In this document: in pieces, positions 30,744 through 39,770 of the stretch
Layout: each line of letters begins with the position of its first letter
Position numbering within the stretch: position 1 is the stretch's first letter
Origin: Burkholderia pyrrocinia
GTDB lineage: Bacteria > Pseudomonadota > Gammaproteobacteria > Burkholderiales > Burkholderiaceae
NCBI RefSeq assembly: GCF_001028665.1
Contig: NZ_CP011503.1
Coordinates: 868,001-932,000, forward strand
Reading direction: 5' to 3'
Length of the DNA: 64,000 nucleotides
Made by a program: the position numbers and the translations under genes
Notes under the pieces: model-generated
Seen by the model: only the letters and a program-made list of their open reading frames with translations
Told to the model about the DNA's origin: nothing
Databases searched by the model: none

Positions 30744-30756
30744 CGAACTGGTATTA
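30731..30756. promoter_or_regulatory. Operator palindrome over the nag promoter
   Basis: TAATACCAGT-N6-ACTGGTATTA, perfect 10-bp arms, covering the -35 and part of the spacer of the nag promoter. This placement fits repression by the GntR/HutC protein encoded downstream. Confidence 0.85.
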
Positions 30757-30994
30757 GAGGCGCAAAAATCGCCGGGAGCCTTGCTGCGCAAGCGTTTTAG
30801 TGCCGGGAAATCCTTTGTTTACAACGCAGTGCGGGATAGGGATTTACCCGGAGTGGTATGCAAGGGGACAGTTCCTGTGCACGTTTTAGCCAGGTTTCGG
30901 GTTCGAATATGAGACCGGAATAGAACCAGTTGAGCCGACTGGTATGCATCGTCTCGCGAAGCGCCGCGCGTGCCGGCGGCACGCATCGGTGGCG
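30757..30994. other. Intergenic region with GGTATGCA repeats
   Basis: No gene seen. It is AT-richer than its neighbours. Two further copies of the half-site appear, AGTGGTATGCA at 30852-30862 and ACTGGTATGCA at 30938-30948, the latter paired with AACCAGT at 30924 through a 7-base spacer. They may be extra regulator sites. A GCGTGCC/GGCACGC hairpin lies near 30968-30984, close to the dnaE2 end. Confidence 0.45.
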
Positions 30995-33900
30995 TCAGTG
31001 GAACTCGCGGCTCGACGTGCGCAGGCCGCCGAGCAGCGGCGTCAGATCCTCGAAATGCTGCGCGACGAGGTGCCTCACGTCGCTCACGACCTGCCACACG
31101 CCGGATGCCGCGAGCAGCCGCGAATCGAGGGTTTCGCGGCGCTGCCGCGCGAGCAGTTCGGGCCGGACGATCACGTTCACGCAGCCCGTTTCGTCCTCGA
31201 GCGTCATGAACATCACGCCTTTCGCGGTGCCCGGCATCTGCCGCGCGGTCACGAGCCCGCACGCGCGTGCGAGCCGGCCGTCGGGGCGGTCGCGCAGTTC
31301 GGCCGCGGACGACAGCCGCTGCGCGCGCAGCGCGGGCCGCAGCAATGCGACCGGGTGGCGGTTCAGCGTGAGGCCGGTGGTGTGATAGTCGGCGAGGATG
31401 TCGTCGGCCTCCGACGGCGCGCCGAGCGTGGGCTTCTCCGCTTCGTCGATCGGCGCGACGGCGAGCAGGTCGCGCTCCGGCGCCGCGGCGACGGCTTGCC
31501 ACAGCGCGTCGCGGCGATGGCCGGCCAACGTCGCGAGCGCGTTCGCGGCGGCGAGCGCTTCGAGGTCGCGGCGTTCGAGCTGCGCGCGGCGGGCCAATGT
31601 GTCGACGTTCTCGAACGGGCCGGCCGTGCGCGCGATTTCGATGCGCCGCGCGGCCGCCTCGCCGAGACCGCGCACGAGCGACAGGCCGAGCCGCACAGCC
31701 GGCTGGCCGTGTGGAGGCAGCTGATCGGGCAGCGCTTCGAGCGACGCTTCCCAGCCGCTTTGCGTCACATCGACCGGCAGGACCTGCACGCCGTGGCGCT
31801 TCGCGTCCTGCACGAGTTGCGACGGCGGGTAGAAGCCCATCGGCTGGCTGTTCAGCAATGCGGCGAGGAAAATCGCCGGTTCGTGGCATTTGAGCCAGCT
31901 GCTGGCGTAGGCCAACTTGGCGAAACTCGCCGCGTGGCTCTCGGGGAAACCGTATTCGCCGAAGCCCTTGATCTGCTCGAAGATCTGCTCGGCGAATTCG
32001 CGTGTGTAGCCGCGTTCGAGCATGCCGTGGACGATCTTGTCGTGATACTTCTCGAGGTTGCCCTTGCGCTTCCATGCGGCCATCGCGCGACGCAGTTCAT
32101 CCGCTTCGCCGGGGGTGAAACCCGCGGCGACGATCGCGATCTGCATGACCTGCTCCTGGAAGATCGGCACGCCAAGCGTACGAACGAGCACCTCCCTGAG
32201 TGCCTCGCTCGGATACGTCACCTCGCCCTCTTCCTCGCCAGCAATGATCCTGCGCCGCTTCAGGTACGGATGCACCGCGCCGCCCTGGATCGGCCCCGGC
32301 CGAACGATCGATACCTGGATCACGAGATCGTAGTAGTTGCGCGGCCGCAGACGCGGCAGCATCGACATCTGTGCGCGCGATTCGATCTGGAACACGCCGA
32401 CCGTGTCGGCGCGGCAGATCATGTCGTAGGTCGTTTCATCCTTTTGAGGAATGTTTTTCAGCGTGAACGGTTTTCCGTCGCGCAGCGGCGGCCCGCGCCA
32501 CGAGGTAACCATATCGAACGCGCGATGCAGCGCCGACAGCATGCCGAGCGCGAGCACGTCGACCTTCATCAGCTTGAGCGATTCGAGATCGTCTTTATCC
32601 CACTGGATCACGCGACGCCCGTCCATTGCAGCGTTCTCGACCGGCACGAGCCGCGTGAGCTTGCCTCGGCTGATCACGAAGCCGCCCGAGTGCTGCGACA
32701 GGTGGCGCGGAAAGTTGAGCAAGCGCCCCGACAATTCGGCCCATGCGCGAATCATCGGCGTCGCCGGGTCGAGCCCGGTCGTCGCGAATTGCTGCAACAG
32801 GTCACGGCTGCCGTCGAACCAGCGATGCCCCTTCGCGACTCGGTCGATCAGCATCGGATCGACACCGAGCGCCTTGCCGGTTTCGCGCAGCACGCCGCGC
32901 GGACGATAGGTCGAAACGGCCGCCGCGAGTGCCGCGCGATCCTTGCCGTATTTCTTGTAGATATGCTGAATGACTTCTTCCCGGCTCTGATGCTCGAAGT
33001 CGACGTCGATATCGGGCGGCTCGCCGCGCTCCACGCTGATGAAGCGCTCGAACAGCATCGTGCTCTGTTCGGGATTCACCTCGGTGATGCCAAGGCAGAA
33101 ACAGACGACCGAGTTCGCTGCCGAACCGCGTCCCTGGCACAGGATGTTCTGGCTGCGCGCATATTTGACGATGTCGTAGACGGTCAGGAAGAACGGCTCG
33201 TAGTTCAGCTTTGCGATCAGGCCGAGTTCATACCGGATCTGCGTTGCCACCTTGGGCGGCACACCGTTCCGATAACGACGGAATACGCCGGCCCACGTTT
33301 CCTGTTTCAGGAAACTGGTCGGCGTATGCCCGCGCGGCACGAGTTCGAGTGGATATTCATACTTCAACTCGTCGAGAGAGAAATCGCACGCATCGAGAAT
33401 CGCGCACGTCTCCGTGATCTCGTCCGACGAAAACAACTTCGCGATCCGCCCGCGCGAACGCAGGTGCTGTTCCGCATTCGGTGCGAGCGCATAGCCGCAT
33501 TCCGACACCGGCATCCCGACGCGAATCGCCGTCATCACATCCTGCAGCGCCTTGCACGAGCGCCGGTGCATTGTCACGTCGCCGAGCGCAACGACGCGTA
33601 CACCACGTCGCTCGCCCGCCGCACGAATCTCCTCGCGTTGCACACCGTCCAGCGCGCGCTGCAGTTGCACGAGCCCGAGCCGGGCCCGCTCGCCGAATGT
33701 CGCGCGAAACCATGCAACCTGCGCATCGAGTACATCCGCACGCACCGGATACGTGGGCACGAGAACCGCGAAGCAATCGGGCATGCCACGCAAGTGCGCA
33801 AACTCCTCGGGCGGCACCGACAGCATCCGCGACGTCAGCCGGTACGTACCCTTCGGCGACGCCATTCGCCGCCACGAAATCAGCTCGGACAGGTTGCCGT

Positions 33901-34213
33901 AGCCCTCGCGGTTCTGCGCGAGCAGCACGAGCCCGAACGCGCCGGGGCCCGGATCGTGGCCCGGTGCGACTTCATCCGGCGTGACTTCGAAATACGAACC
34001 GATGACGAGCGGCAGCCCTTTCGCCTTCGCCGCGACATGCATCCGCGGCGCACCTGCGAGCGAACATTCGTCGGTGATCGCGATCCCGCGATAGCCGAGT
34101 TCGAACGCACGCTCGACCAGTTCCTCCGCATGCGACGCGCCATGCAGGAACGAGAAGTTCGAACGGCAGAACAACTCCGCGTAATCGGGCAGCCAACTGA
34201 ATTCCGCAGCCAT
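30995..34213 (-). CDS. dnaE2: Error-prone DNA polymerase III alpha subunit DnaE2
   Basis: C-family polymerase for SOS translesion synthesis, working with ImuA and ImuB. The 1072-residue product has an N-terminal PHP domain (RSNFSFLHGASHAEELVERA, GIAITDECSLAG). The polymerase core has GRGSAANSVVCFCLGITEV and the catalytic acids in PDIDVDFEHQSREEVI. The tail has HhH and OB segments (ARACGLVTARQMPGTAKGV). Length and motifs match DnaE2, not the longer replicative DnaE. Start ATG 34213 has GGTGAG upstream; GTG codons at 34216 and 34219 are alternatives. It follows imuB with almost no gap. Confidence 0.96.
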   Translation of the reverse strand: MAAEFSWLPDYAELFCRSNFSFLHGASHAEELVERAFELGYRGIAITDECSLAGAPRMHVAAKAKGLPLVIGSYFEVTPDEVAPGHDPGPGAFGLVLLAQNREGYGNLSELISWRRMASPKGTYRLTSRMLSVPPEEFAHLRGMPDCFAVLVPTYPVRADVLDAQVAWFRATFGERARLGLVQLQRALDGVQREEIRAAGERRGVRVVALGDVTMHRRSCKALQDVMTAIRVGMPVSECGYALAPNAEQHLRSRGRIAKLFSSDEITETCAILDACDFSLDELKYEYPLELVPRGHTPTSFLKQETWAGVFRRYRNGVPPKVATQIRYELGLIAKLNYEPFFLTVYDIVKYARSQNILCQGRGSAANSVVCFCLGITEVNPEQSTMLFERFISVERGEPPDIDVDFEHQSREEVIQHIYKKYGKDRAALAAAVSTYRPRGVLRETGKALGVDPMLIDRVAKGHRWFDGSRDLLQQFATTGLDPATPMIRAWAELSGRLLNFPRHLSQHSGGFVISRGKLTRLVPVENAAMDGRRVIQWDKDDLESLKLMKVDVLALGMLSALHRAFDMVTSWRGPPLRDGKPFTLKNIPQKDETTYDMICRADTVGVFQIESRAQMSMLPRLRPRNYYDLVIQVSIVRPGPIQGGAVHPYLKRRRIIAGEEEGEVTYPSEALREVLVRTLGVPIFQEQVMQIAIVAAGFTPGEADELRRAMAAWKRKGNLEKYHDKIVHGMLERGYTREFAEQIFEQIKGFGEYGFPESHAASFAKLAYASSWLKCHEPAIFLAALLNSQPMGFYPPSQLVQDAKRHGVQVLPVDVTQSGWEASLEALPDQLPPHGQPAVRLGLSLVRGLGEAAARRIEIARTAGPFENVDTLARRAQLERRDLEALAAANALATLAGHRRDALWQAVAAAPERDLLAVAPIDEAEKPTLGAPSEADDILADYHTTGLTLNRHPVALLRPALRAQRLSSAAELRDRPDGRLARACGLVTARQMPGTAKGVMFMTLEDETGCVNVIVRPELLARQRRETLDSRLLAASGVWQVVSDVRHLVAQHFEDLTPLLGGLRTSSREFH

Positions 34214-34219
34214 CACCAC

Positions 34220-35707
34220 TCACCCGAACAGGCCGTGCAGGAACCAGCGCGGCTCGGACTCGCTCCCCGCTCGCTCCCTGAACACCCAGTAGCACGCACC
34301 GGCTTCATCTTGCGCAACGTGGTAATCGCGCGCGGCAAGCTGACCATCGAACCACCCTGCCTCGATCCGCTCGGGCGACGACATCATCCTGAGCGGCGTA
34401 TGAAATACCGGCCGCTCCCCGCGCATCAGCAACGGCAGCGGCTCGGCCAGCAGCCATGCGGGACGCGGCGGCACGGCCGGCGGACCACCGGCCGGCTTGC
34501 CGGCCTGCGCATCGAGCGGCAGCCAGCGGTTCGCGGCCTCGGGCCGGTGATCGGCGACGGGCGCCGCGCGCAGTACGTTCTCCCCGCCGAGCCGCGCGAC
34601 CAGCAGCTCGAACAGCCGCGCACGCGTCTCGCGCGTGCCGCCCGGCTCGGGAAACAGATCGTCGGCCGGCGGCGCGACCGATTCGACGCGCGTGGCCTTC
34701 AGACGCACCGCGATCACCGCGGCCGGCAACTCGACGCGCGCGAGCCGCTCGCCGAGCAGCCGCATGAAGTGCGCCTCGTCGCGCACGGGTGCGGCGAACC
34801 CGAGTTCGAGCGGCGTCGGCGGCACGGCCTGGCGGCCGCGCTCGTGCTCGAGATCGAACGTCATCGCGGCCAGCGACAGTTGCCGCGCGGCCAGCCAGCC
34901 GCAGAGCTGCACGACGAGCCGCCCCGCGGCGAACAGCACGGCTTCCGCGTATTCGACACGCTCCGGCAATTCGAGCCGCACGTCGAACACGGGCGGCACC
35001 GCCATCCACGCAAGCGGCTCGACTGCATCGCCGTACGCGCGATCGAGCGCGGCCAGCAGCGCGGGACCGCAGCGGCGCTGCAGCCCCGCGCGCGGCAAGC
35101 GGCGCAGATCGGCGAGCGTGCGGCAACCGAGGCCGTCGAACCAGCCCGCATACGGACGCGCATCGGGCAGCAGCACGCACGGCAGCCCATCGAGCGCGCG
35201 AACCAGCGACGCAGGGGCGGCCACCCGGCGCCGGATCCGCGCGCGGGCCGAGACACGCGCGAGCAGCCACGCACCGCGCCCGGTCGGCGCGGCGGACAAG
35301 CGCGCCGCATAACCGAGCGCCGCGAGCGTCGCACGCACCTGGCGGCACAGCGACGGCAAGCCGCTGAACAGGCGCAGGCTCGGGCCGACGTCGACGATCA
35401 GCGTGGCTTCGTCGTCGAGCGCGACGCATGGCGAGAAGCGCAGCAACGCGAGCGCGACCGCGCGCAGCGCATCGGCCTCGCGCGCGGGATCGCGTTCGAC
35501 GAGCTGCGTCTCGGGTGCGAGCGTCAGCACGCCGCCGCGCTTCATGCCCGCGCGCACGCCTTGCCGGCGCGCGGCTGCATCGGCGATCAGCACGACGCCC
35601 TGCTCGAGCACCGCGCAGCCGGCGCCGCCGGCCGCTGCGTCAGACGGCTGCGGGGCGCACACGTCGAGCGGCAGGCGCGGCAGATGGATGCCGAGCAAGA
35701 CGCGCAT
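34220..35707 (-). CDS. imuB: ImuB, Y-family polymerase-like mutasome protein
   Basis: A 495-residue relative of DinB/UmuC that lacks polymerase activity in studied cases and recruits DnaE2 to the clamp. The N-terminus reads MRVLLGIHLPRLPLDV, where active Y-polymerases have an Asp-containing motif, so the first catalytic acid is missing. A conserved ASLVRALDGLPCVLLPDA-type region and the little-finger domain follow. It overlaps imuA by 68 bases at its start and abuts dnaE2, so all three are one unit. Confidence 0.93.
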   Translation of the reverse strand: MRVLLGIHLPRLPLDVCAPQPSDAAAGGAGCAVLEQGVVLIADAAARRQGVRAGMKRGGVLTLAPETQLVERDPAREADALRAVALALLRFSPCVALDDEATLIVDVGPSLRLFSGLPSLCRQVRATLAALGYAARLSAAPTGRGAWLLARVSARARIRRRVAAPASLVRALDGLPCVLLPDARPYAGWFDGLGCRTLADLRRLPRAGLQRRCGPALLAALDRAYGDAVEPLAWMAVPPVFDVRLELPERVEYAEAVLFAAGRLVVQLCGWLAARQLSLAAMTFDLEHERGRQAVPPTPLELGFAAPVRDEAHFMRLLGERLARVELPAAVIAVRLKATRVESVAPPADDLFPEPGGTRETRARLFELLVARLGGENVLRAAPVADHRPEAANRWLPLDAQAGKPAGGPPAVPPRPAWLLAEPLPLLMRGERPVFHTPLRMMSSPERIEAGWFDGQLAARDYHVAQDEAGACYWVFRERAGSESEPRWFLHGLFG

Positions 35708-36347
35708 AACGACTCTCCACGATGGGCGACGGCAGGTCGAGCACGAGCGGCTCGCCGCGCGCAGGCCCGCGACGCTTGACGATATCGAGCGACACGCCGC
35801 CCGGCACGGGATACAGCGCGACGCGCAGCACGGCCGGCGACGGCTGCCGCGCAGCCGACAGCGGGCGCAGCATCACGAACAGCGTGTCGCCCGTGCGCGC
35901 GGCCGCGAGATGCAGGCGCCGCAGCGCATCGGGCCGCGGATCCTGCCAGAGCAGCAGCGCGCCGCAACAGCCGGTCTTGAGCGCCTGCTCGGCGGCCCAC
36001 AACGCATCCGTGCGGCTGCCGGCGCGCAGCCACAGCAACGCGTCGGCCGGCACGCCGAGACTGGCGAGCGCGGTCGCATGCGGAGATTGCGGCGGCGCGA
36101 CGAGCGCGAGCGGACGCCGGGCGCTGACGGTGCGCGCGAGCGCGGGCGCAAGCAGCCGCATCTCGCCGCAGCCTGGCTGCGCGGCCAGCAGTTCGACGAG
36201 CCCGCCGACCGGCCAGCCGCCGCCCGGCAGCTCGGCGGACAGCGGCGCGAAGCCGGTGTCGATCGTGCGCGGACCGCCGCGTGCGAGCTGCGAGCCGCGC
36301 CAGAGCGATGGATGAAGGGATTCGGGAGAAATGGAGGATGCGAGCAT
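35640..36347 (-). CDS. imuA: ImuA, RecA/SulA-like mutasome protein
   Basis: A 235-residue protein of the ImuA family (RecA-like fold), first gene of the SOS mutagenesis cassette. Typical segments are SLWRGSQLARGGPRTIDTGFAPL, ELPGGGWPVGGLVELLA and GEMRLLAPALART. A clear Walker A lysine is absent (QPGCGEMRL). Start ATG 36347; in-frame codons upstream run through the LexA box. The 3' end overlaps imuB by 68 bases, an unusually long coupling. Confidence 0.92.
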   Translation of the reverse strand: MLASSISPESLHPSLWRGSQLARGGPRTIDTGFAPLSAELPGGGWPVGGLVELLAAQPGCGEMRLLAPALARTVSARRPLALVAPPQSPHATALASLGVPADALLWLRAGSRTDALWAAEQALKTGCCGALLLWQDPRPDALRRLHLAAARTGDTLFVMLRPLSAARQPSPAVLRVALYPVPGGVSLDIVKRRGPARGEPLVLDLPSPIVESRYARLARHPSAAPAARRVRPAAV

Positions 36348-36361
36348 GACGCCACCCACAA

Positions 36362-36377
36362 CTGTATGGATATACAG
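36362..36377. promoter_or_regulatory. LexA (SOS) box before imuA
   Basis: CTGT-ATGGATAT-ACAG matches CTGT-N8-ACAG exactly. It lies 15 bases upstream of the imuA ATG, so LexA would block the imuA-imuB-dnaE2 transcript until DNA damage. Confidence 0.93.
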
Positions 36378-36640
36378 TATATGGCAATGCGCTCGCATCG
36401 CACAGCGCCGGTGCGAAACCGGTTTTTGTCAGAGGAAAACAGGGGGAAAACCGGCGCGCCCGTCATGTTACGGCGCGCCGGATCGGGCGTGGCCGGATCG
36501 TGCCGCCCGAACGCCCGCCACAACCATCCGGCCCGTTGCGACGCACGCGCGCCGAATCGCCCGGCCGGATCGGCATGCCAACCTTCACGCAAACCGGCAC
36601 GATGCAGCACCCCGCACCGCGCCGGCCCGCCTGCCGCCCG

Positions 36641-37435
36641 TCAGCCGAGCAACAACGCGTCGTCGTCGAGCTGCTCGTGCCGCACCCTCTCGAACATCTG
36701 CAGCAGGTCCGGCACGTCGAGCCCCTTGCGCGCGTCGCCCGACACGTCGAGCACGACCTGCCCCTGGTGCAGCATCACCGTGCGGTCGCCGTAGTCGAGC
36801 GCCTGCCGCATGCTGTGCGTGACCATCATCGTCGTCAGCTTGCTCTCGGCGACGATGCGCGCGGTCAGTTCCAGCACGAACGCGGCCGTCTTCGGGTCGA
36901 GCGCGGCCGTGTGCTCGTCGAGCAGCAGGATCCGCGACGGCCGCAGCGACGCCATCAGCAGGCTCACGGCCTGCCGCTGGCCGCCCGACAACAGCCCGAT
37001 CCGGTCGGTCAGCCGGTTCTCGAGGCCGAGGTTCAAAAGCCGCAGCTTGTCGCGGAACAGCTCGCGCGACGGACGATCGAGCGCAGCCCGGAAGCTGCGC
37101 CGCACGCCGCGCGCCGTCGCGAGCGCCATGTTCTCCTCGATCGTCAGCGCCTCGCAGGTGCCGGCCATCGGATCCTGGAACACGCGCGCGACGAGGTGCG
37201 CACGGTCCCACGCGGGCTGGCGCGTGACGTCCGCGCCGTCGATCGAGATGCGGCCCGAATCGACGCGCTGGTCGCCGCTGACCGCATTGAGGAAGGTCGA
37301 CTTGCCCGCGCCGTTCGAGCCGATCACCGCGACGAACTGGCCGTCGGGAATCTCGAGCGACAGCCCGCGCAGCGCGCGTGTCTCGATCGGCGTGCCGGGA
37401 TTGAACGTGAGTTTCAGGTCTTGTGCGGACAGCAT
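36641..37435 (-). CDS. ABC transporter ATP-binding protein (TrpXYZ-like system)
   Basis: ATPase of an importer, 264 residues. Walker A GSNGAGKST lies near 40-48, the signature LLSGGQRQAVSLLMA near 148, and Walker B ILLLDEHTAALDPKT near 170 (His where Pro is common). The switch His is in TMMVTHSMRQAL. It is the third gene of a periplasmic-binding-protein, permease, ATPase set; the permease stop and this ATG nearly touch (37437/37435). The substrate is not evident. Relatives are annotated for tryptophan or other aromatic compounds. Confidence 0.9.
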   Translation of the reverse strand: MLSAQDLKLTFNPGTPIETRALRGLSLEIPDGQFVAVIGSNGAGKSTFLNAVSGDQRVDSGRISIDGADVTRQPAWDRAHLVARVFQDPMAGTCEALTIEENMALATARGVRRSFRAALDRPSRELFRDKLRLLNLGLENRLTDRIGLLSGGQRQAVSLLMASLRPSRILLLDEHTAALDPKTAAFVLELTARIVAESKLTTMMVTHSMRQALDYGDRTVMLHQGQVVLDVSGDARKGLDVPDLLQMFERVRHEQLDDDALLLG

Positions 37436-37436
37436 G

Positions 37437-38333
37437 TCATGCCCCTCCGTTCTTGCGCGCGAACAGCTTCTTGCGCGTCGCCGGCAGCACCAGCGCGATC
37501 GTGACGAGCGCGGCCGTCACGAGGTTCAGGTCCTGCGCCTTCAGGCCGATGAATTCGCTGTTCAGCGCAAGCGCGATGAAGAAGCGGTAGACGATCGCGC
37601 CGAGCACGACGGCGAGCGTCGTCAGCACGAGCCGGCGCGCGGGCAGCAGCGTCTCGCCGATGATCACCGCGGCCAGCCCGATCACGATCGTGCCGATCCC
37701 CATCGAGATGTCCGCGCCGCCCTGCGTCTGCGCGAACAGCGCGCCGGCGAGCGCGACGAGCGCGTTCGACAGCGCCATCCCGGCGAGCGTCGCGCGGCCG
37801 GTCGCGATGCCTTGTGCACGCGCCATCCGCGGGTTCGCGCCGGTCGCGCGCATCGCGAGGCCGAGCTGCGACGAGAAGAACCAGTCGAGGCCGAGCTTCG
37901 CGACCACGACGACGATCGCGAGCAGCGCCGGGCGCAGCACGTAGTCGGGCATCCAGTCGGGCTGCAGCACGGTGAACAGCGTCGGCTCGGTGATAAGCGG
38001 CACGTTCGGCCGGCCCATGATCCGCAGGTTCACCGAATAGAGCGCGATCATCATCAGGATGCTGGCGAGCAGATCCATGATCTTCAGGCGCACGTTGAGC
38101 CAGCCCGTGATGAAGCCGGCCAGCGCGCCCGCGACGATCGCGAACGCCGTCGCGGAGAACGGGTCGTAGCCGGCCGAGATCAGCGTCGCGGCAACGGCGC
38201 CGCCGAGCGGAAAACTGCCGTCGACGGTGAGGTCGGGGAAGTTGAGGATGCGAAACGAGATCAGCACCCCGAGGGCGACGAGACTGAAGATCAGGCCGAT
38301 CTCCAGCGCGCCCAGAAACGAGAACAGAGACAT
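37437..38333 (-). CDS. ABC transporter permease (LivH/TrpY-like)
   Basis: A 298-residue inner-membrane protein with about eight hydrophobic helices, of the branched-chain amino-acid/sugar permease superfamily. Recognisable parts are VALGVLISFRILNFPDLTVDGSFPLGGAVAA-like N-terminal helices and the coupling region GLAMRATGANPRMARAQGI. It lies between the binding protein and the ATPase genes in one operon. Confidence 0.9.
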   Translation of the reverse strand: MSLFSFLGALEIGLIFSLVALGVLISFRILNFPDLTVDGSFPLGGAVAATLISAGYDPFSATAFAIVAGALAGFITGWLNVRLKIMDLLASILMMIALYSVNLRIMGRPNVPLITEPTLFTVLQPDWMPDYVLRPALLAIVVVVAKLGLDWFFSSQLGLAMRATGANPRMARAQGIATGRATLAGMALSNALVALAGALFAQTQGGADISMGIGTIVIGLAAVIIGETLLPARRLVLTTLAVVLGAIVYRFFIALALNSEFIGLKAQDLNLVTAALVTIALVLPATRKKLFARKNGGA

Positions 38334-38472
38334 GATGGGGAAATCCTGTTGCTTCCCGGCCGGACGTGTACGGCCGGGCGAAGCGAACGGGCGGCCCCGG
38401 GTGGGAGCCGCCCGTCCGGCGATGTCGTTCAGGCCCGGATCGGGCCTGCAAGCGCGGCGGTCGGGCCGCGGC

Positions 38473-39438
38473 TTACTTGATGACCGTCTTCGCTTCCTTC
38501 ACGAGATCCGGCGACAGCGTGACGCCCTGCTTCGCGGCCGCGCCCGTGTTCGCGAACAGCTCGAGGTTGCTGCTCGTCTCCGACGCGATCGCGCCCGGCT
38601 TCTCGCCCTTCAGGATGCGCGCGACCACCTTGCCCGTCTGGCGGCCGAGGTCGCCGTAGTTGATGCCGAGCGCCGCGATGCCGCCGCGCTTCACGCTGTC
38701 GGTGTCGCCGGCGACGAGCGGGATCTTCGCTTCGTTCGCGACCTTCACGAGCGCTTCGTACGCGGACACGACGTTGTTGTCGGTGTTCGTGTAGATCACG
38801 TCGACCTTGCCGATCAGGCTCTTCGCGGCCGGGCCGATGTCGACGGTGCGCGGTGCGGCCGCTTCCTTCAGCGTCATCCCCTGCTTCGCGAGGATCTCCT
38901 TGAGCGCCTGAACGACGACGACCGAGTTCGCCTCGCCCGGGTTGTAGACCATGCCGACCGTCTTCGCATTCGGCACGACGCGCTTGATCAGCGCGACCTG
39001 GCGATCGAGCGGCAGCTTGTCGGACACGCCCGTCACGTTGGTGCCCGACGGGCCCCAGCCCTTCACCAGTTGCGCGGCGACCGGATCGGTGACACCCGAA
39101 TAGACGACCGGCACGCTCTTCGTCGCCGCGACGACCGACTGCGCGGCCGGCGTCGCGATCGCGACGATCACGTCGGGCTTGTCGCCGACGAACTTGCGTG
39201 CGATCTGCGCGGCCGTGCCCGTGTTGCCCTGCGCGCTCTGGTATTCCCACTTGAGCTTGTCGTCGCCGTAGCCTTCCGCCTTCAGTTCGGCGCGCACGCC
39301 GTCGCGGATCGCGTCGAGCGCCGGATGGTCGACGATCGACAGCACCTTGACGGTCTGCGCGTGCGCGGCGCCTGCCAGCGCGAGTGCGGCCACGCCGGCC
39401 GTGATCGAACTGATCGCGAAAGTCTTGAATCGCTTCAT
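38473..39438 (-). CDS. ABC transporter substrate-binding protein (TrpX-like, PF04392 type)
   Basis: A 321-residue periplasmic binding protein. The signal peptide ends AGAAHAQ near residue 28. It resembles the ABC_sub_bind family: VKVLSIVDHPALDAIRDGV, PDVIVAIATPAAQSV, VVYSGVTDPVAAQLV, GVSDKLPLDRQV, NPGEANSV and IYTNTDNNVVSAYEAL. Start ATG 39438 has GGGAGA upstream. First gene of a three-gene importer operon; ligand unknown, possibly tryptophan-like by family. Confidence 0.9.
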   Translation of the reverse strand: MKRFKTFAISSITAGVAALALAGAAHAQTVKVLSIVDHPALDAIRDGVRAELKAEGYGDDKLKWEYQSAQGNTGTAAQIARKFVGDKPDVIVAIATPAAQSVVAATKSVPVVYSGVTDPVAAQLVKGWGPSGTNVTGVSDKLPLDRQVALIKRVVPNAKTVGMVYNPGEANSVVVVQALKEILAKQGMTLKEAAAPRTVDIGPAAKSLIGKVDVIYTNTDNNVVSAYEALVKVANEAKIPLVAGDTDSVKRGGIAALGINYGDLGRQTGKVVARILKGEKPGAIASETSSNLELFANTGAAAKQGVTLSPDLVKEAKTVIK

Positions 39439-39770
39439 GGATGAGTCTCCCCCGTATTGTGTCGGTTCTGGATGATGGATTCCCGCCGCCGTCAGGCGGG
39501 CACCGCCGCGCGTAAAACCCGGCGGCGGCCGGCCCGCGCGCACCCCGGGAAGGTGCGTAGCGGCGAACGCACGAGGATACCATTTCCGCAGACCACCGCC
39601 TGACTCCGCGCTTTCGCCCGGCGCGCCGGATTGCGCTGCCCGCCGGTGCCCGCGACCGCGCGCGAAGCCCGGCCGGCGGCGGCTCCCGCCGGCATCGGCG
39701 CAACGCATCAGCCGCGTTGACGGCTTTACGTTATGCTGTCGCCGACCCAGGCGACACCATCGGAGGGCAC
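39439..39770. other. Divergent intergenic region between the ABC operon and the four-cysteine gene
   Basis: GC-rich, with no gene seen. It contains a CCCGCC/GGCGGG hairpin at 39482-39500 just upstream of the binding-protein gene. I could not identify a convincing promoter for either side. Confidence 0.35.

Noticed and set aside
34220..35707. Active DNA polymerase IV for ImuB
   Set aside because: The N-terminal catalytic Asp motif is replaced by GIHLPRLPLDV, and the context is the imuA-imuB-dnaE2 cassette.
30944..35779. A very long plus-strand open frame (over 1600 codons) across the imuA-imuB-dnaE2 region
   Set aside because: It is antisense to three well-conserved genes and encodes Arg/His/Gln-rich sequence with no family look, as expected in a high-GC genome with third-position bias.
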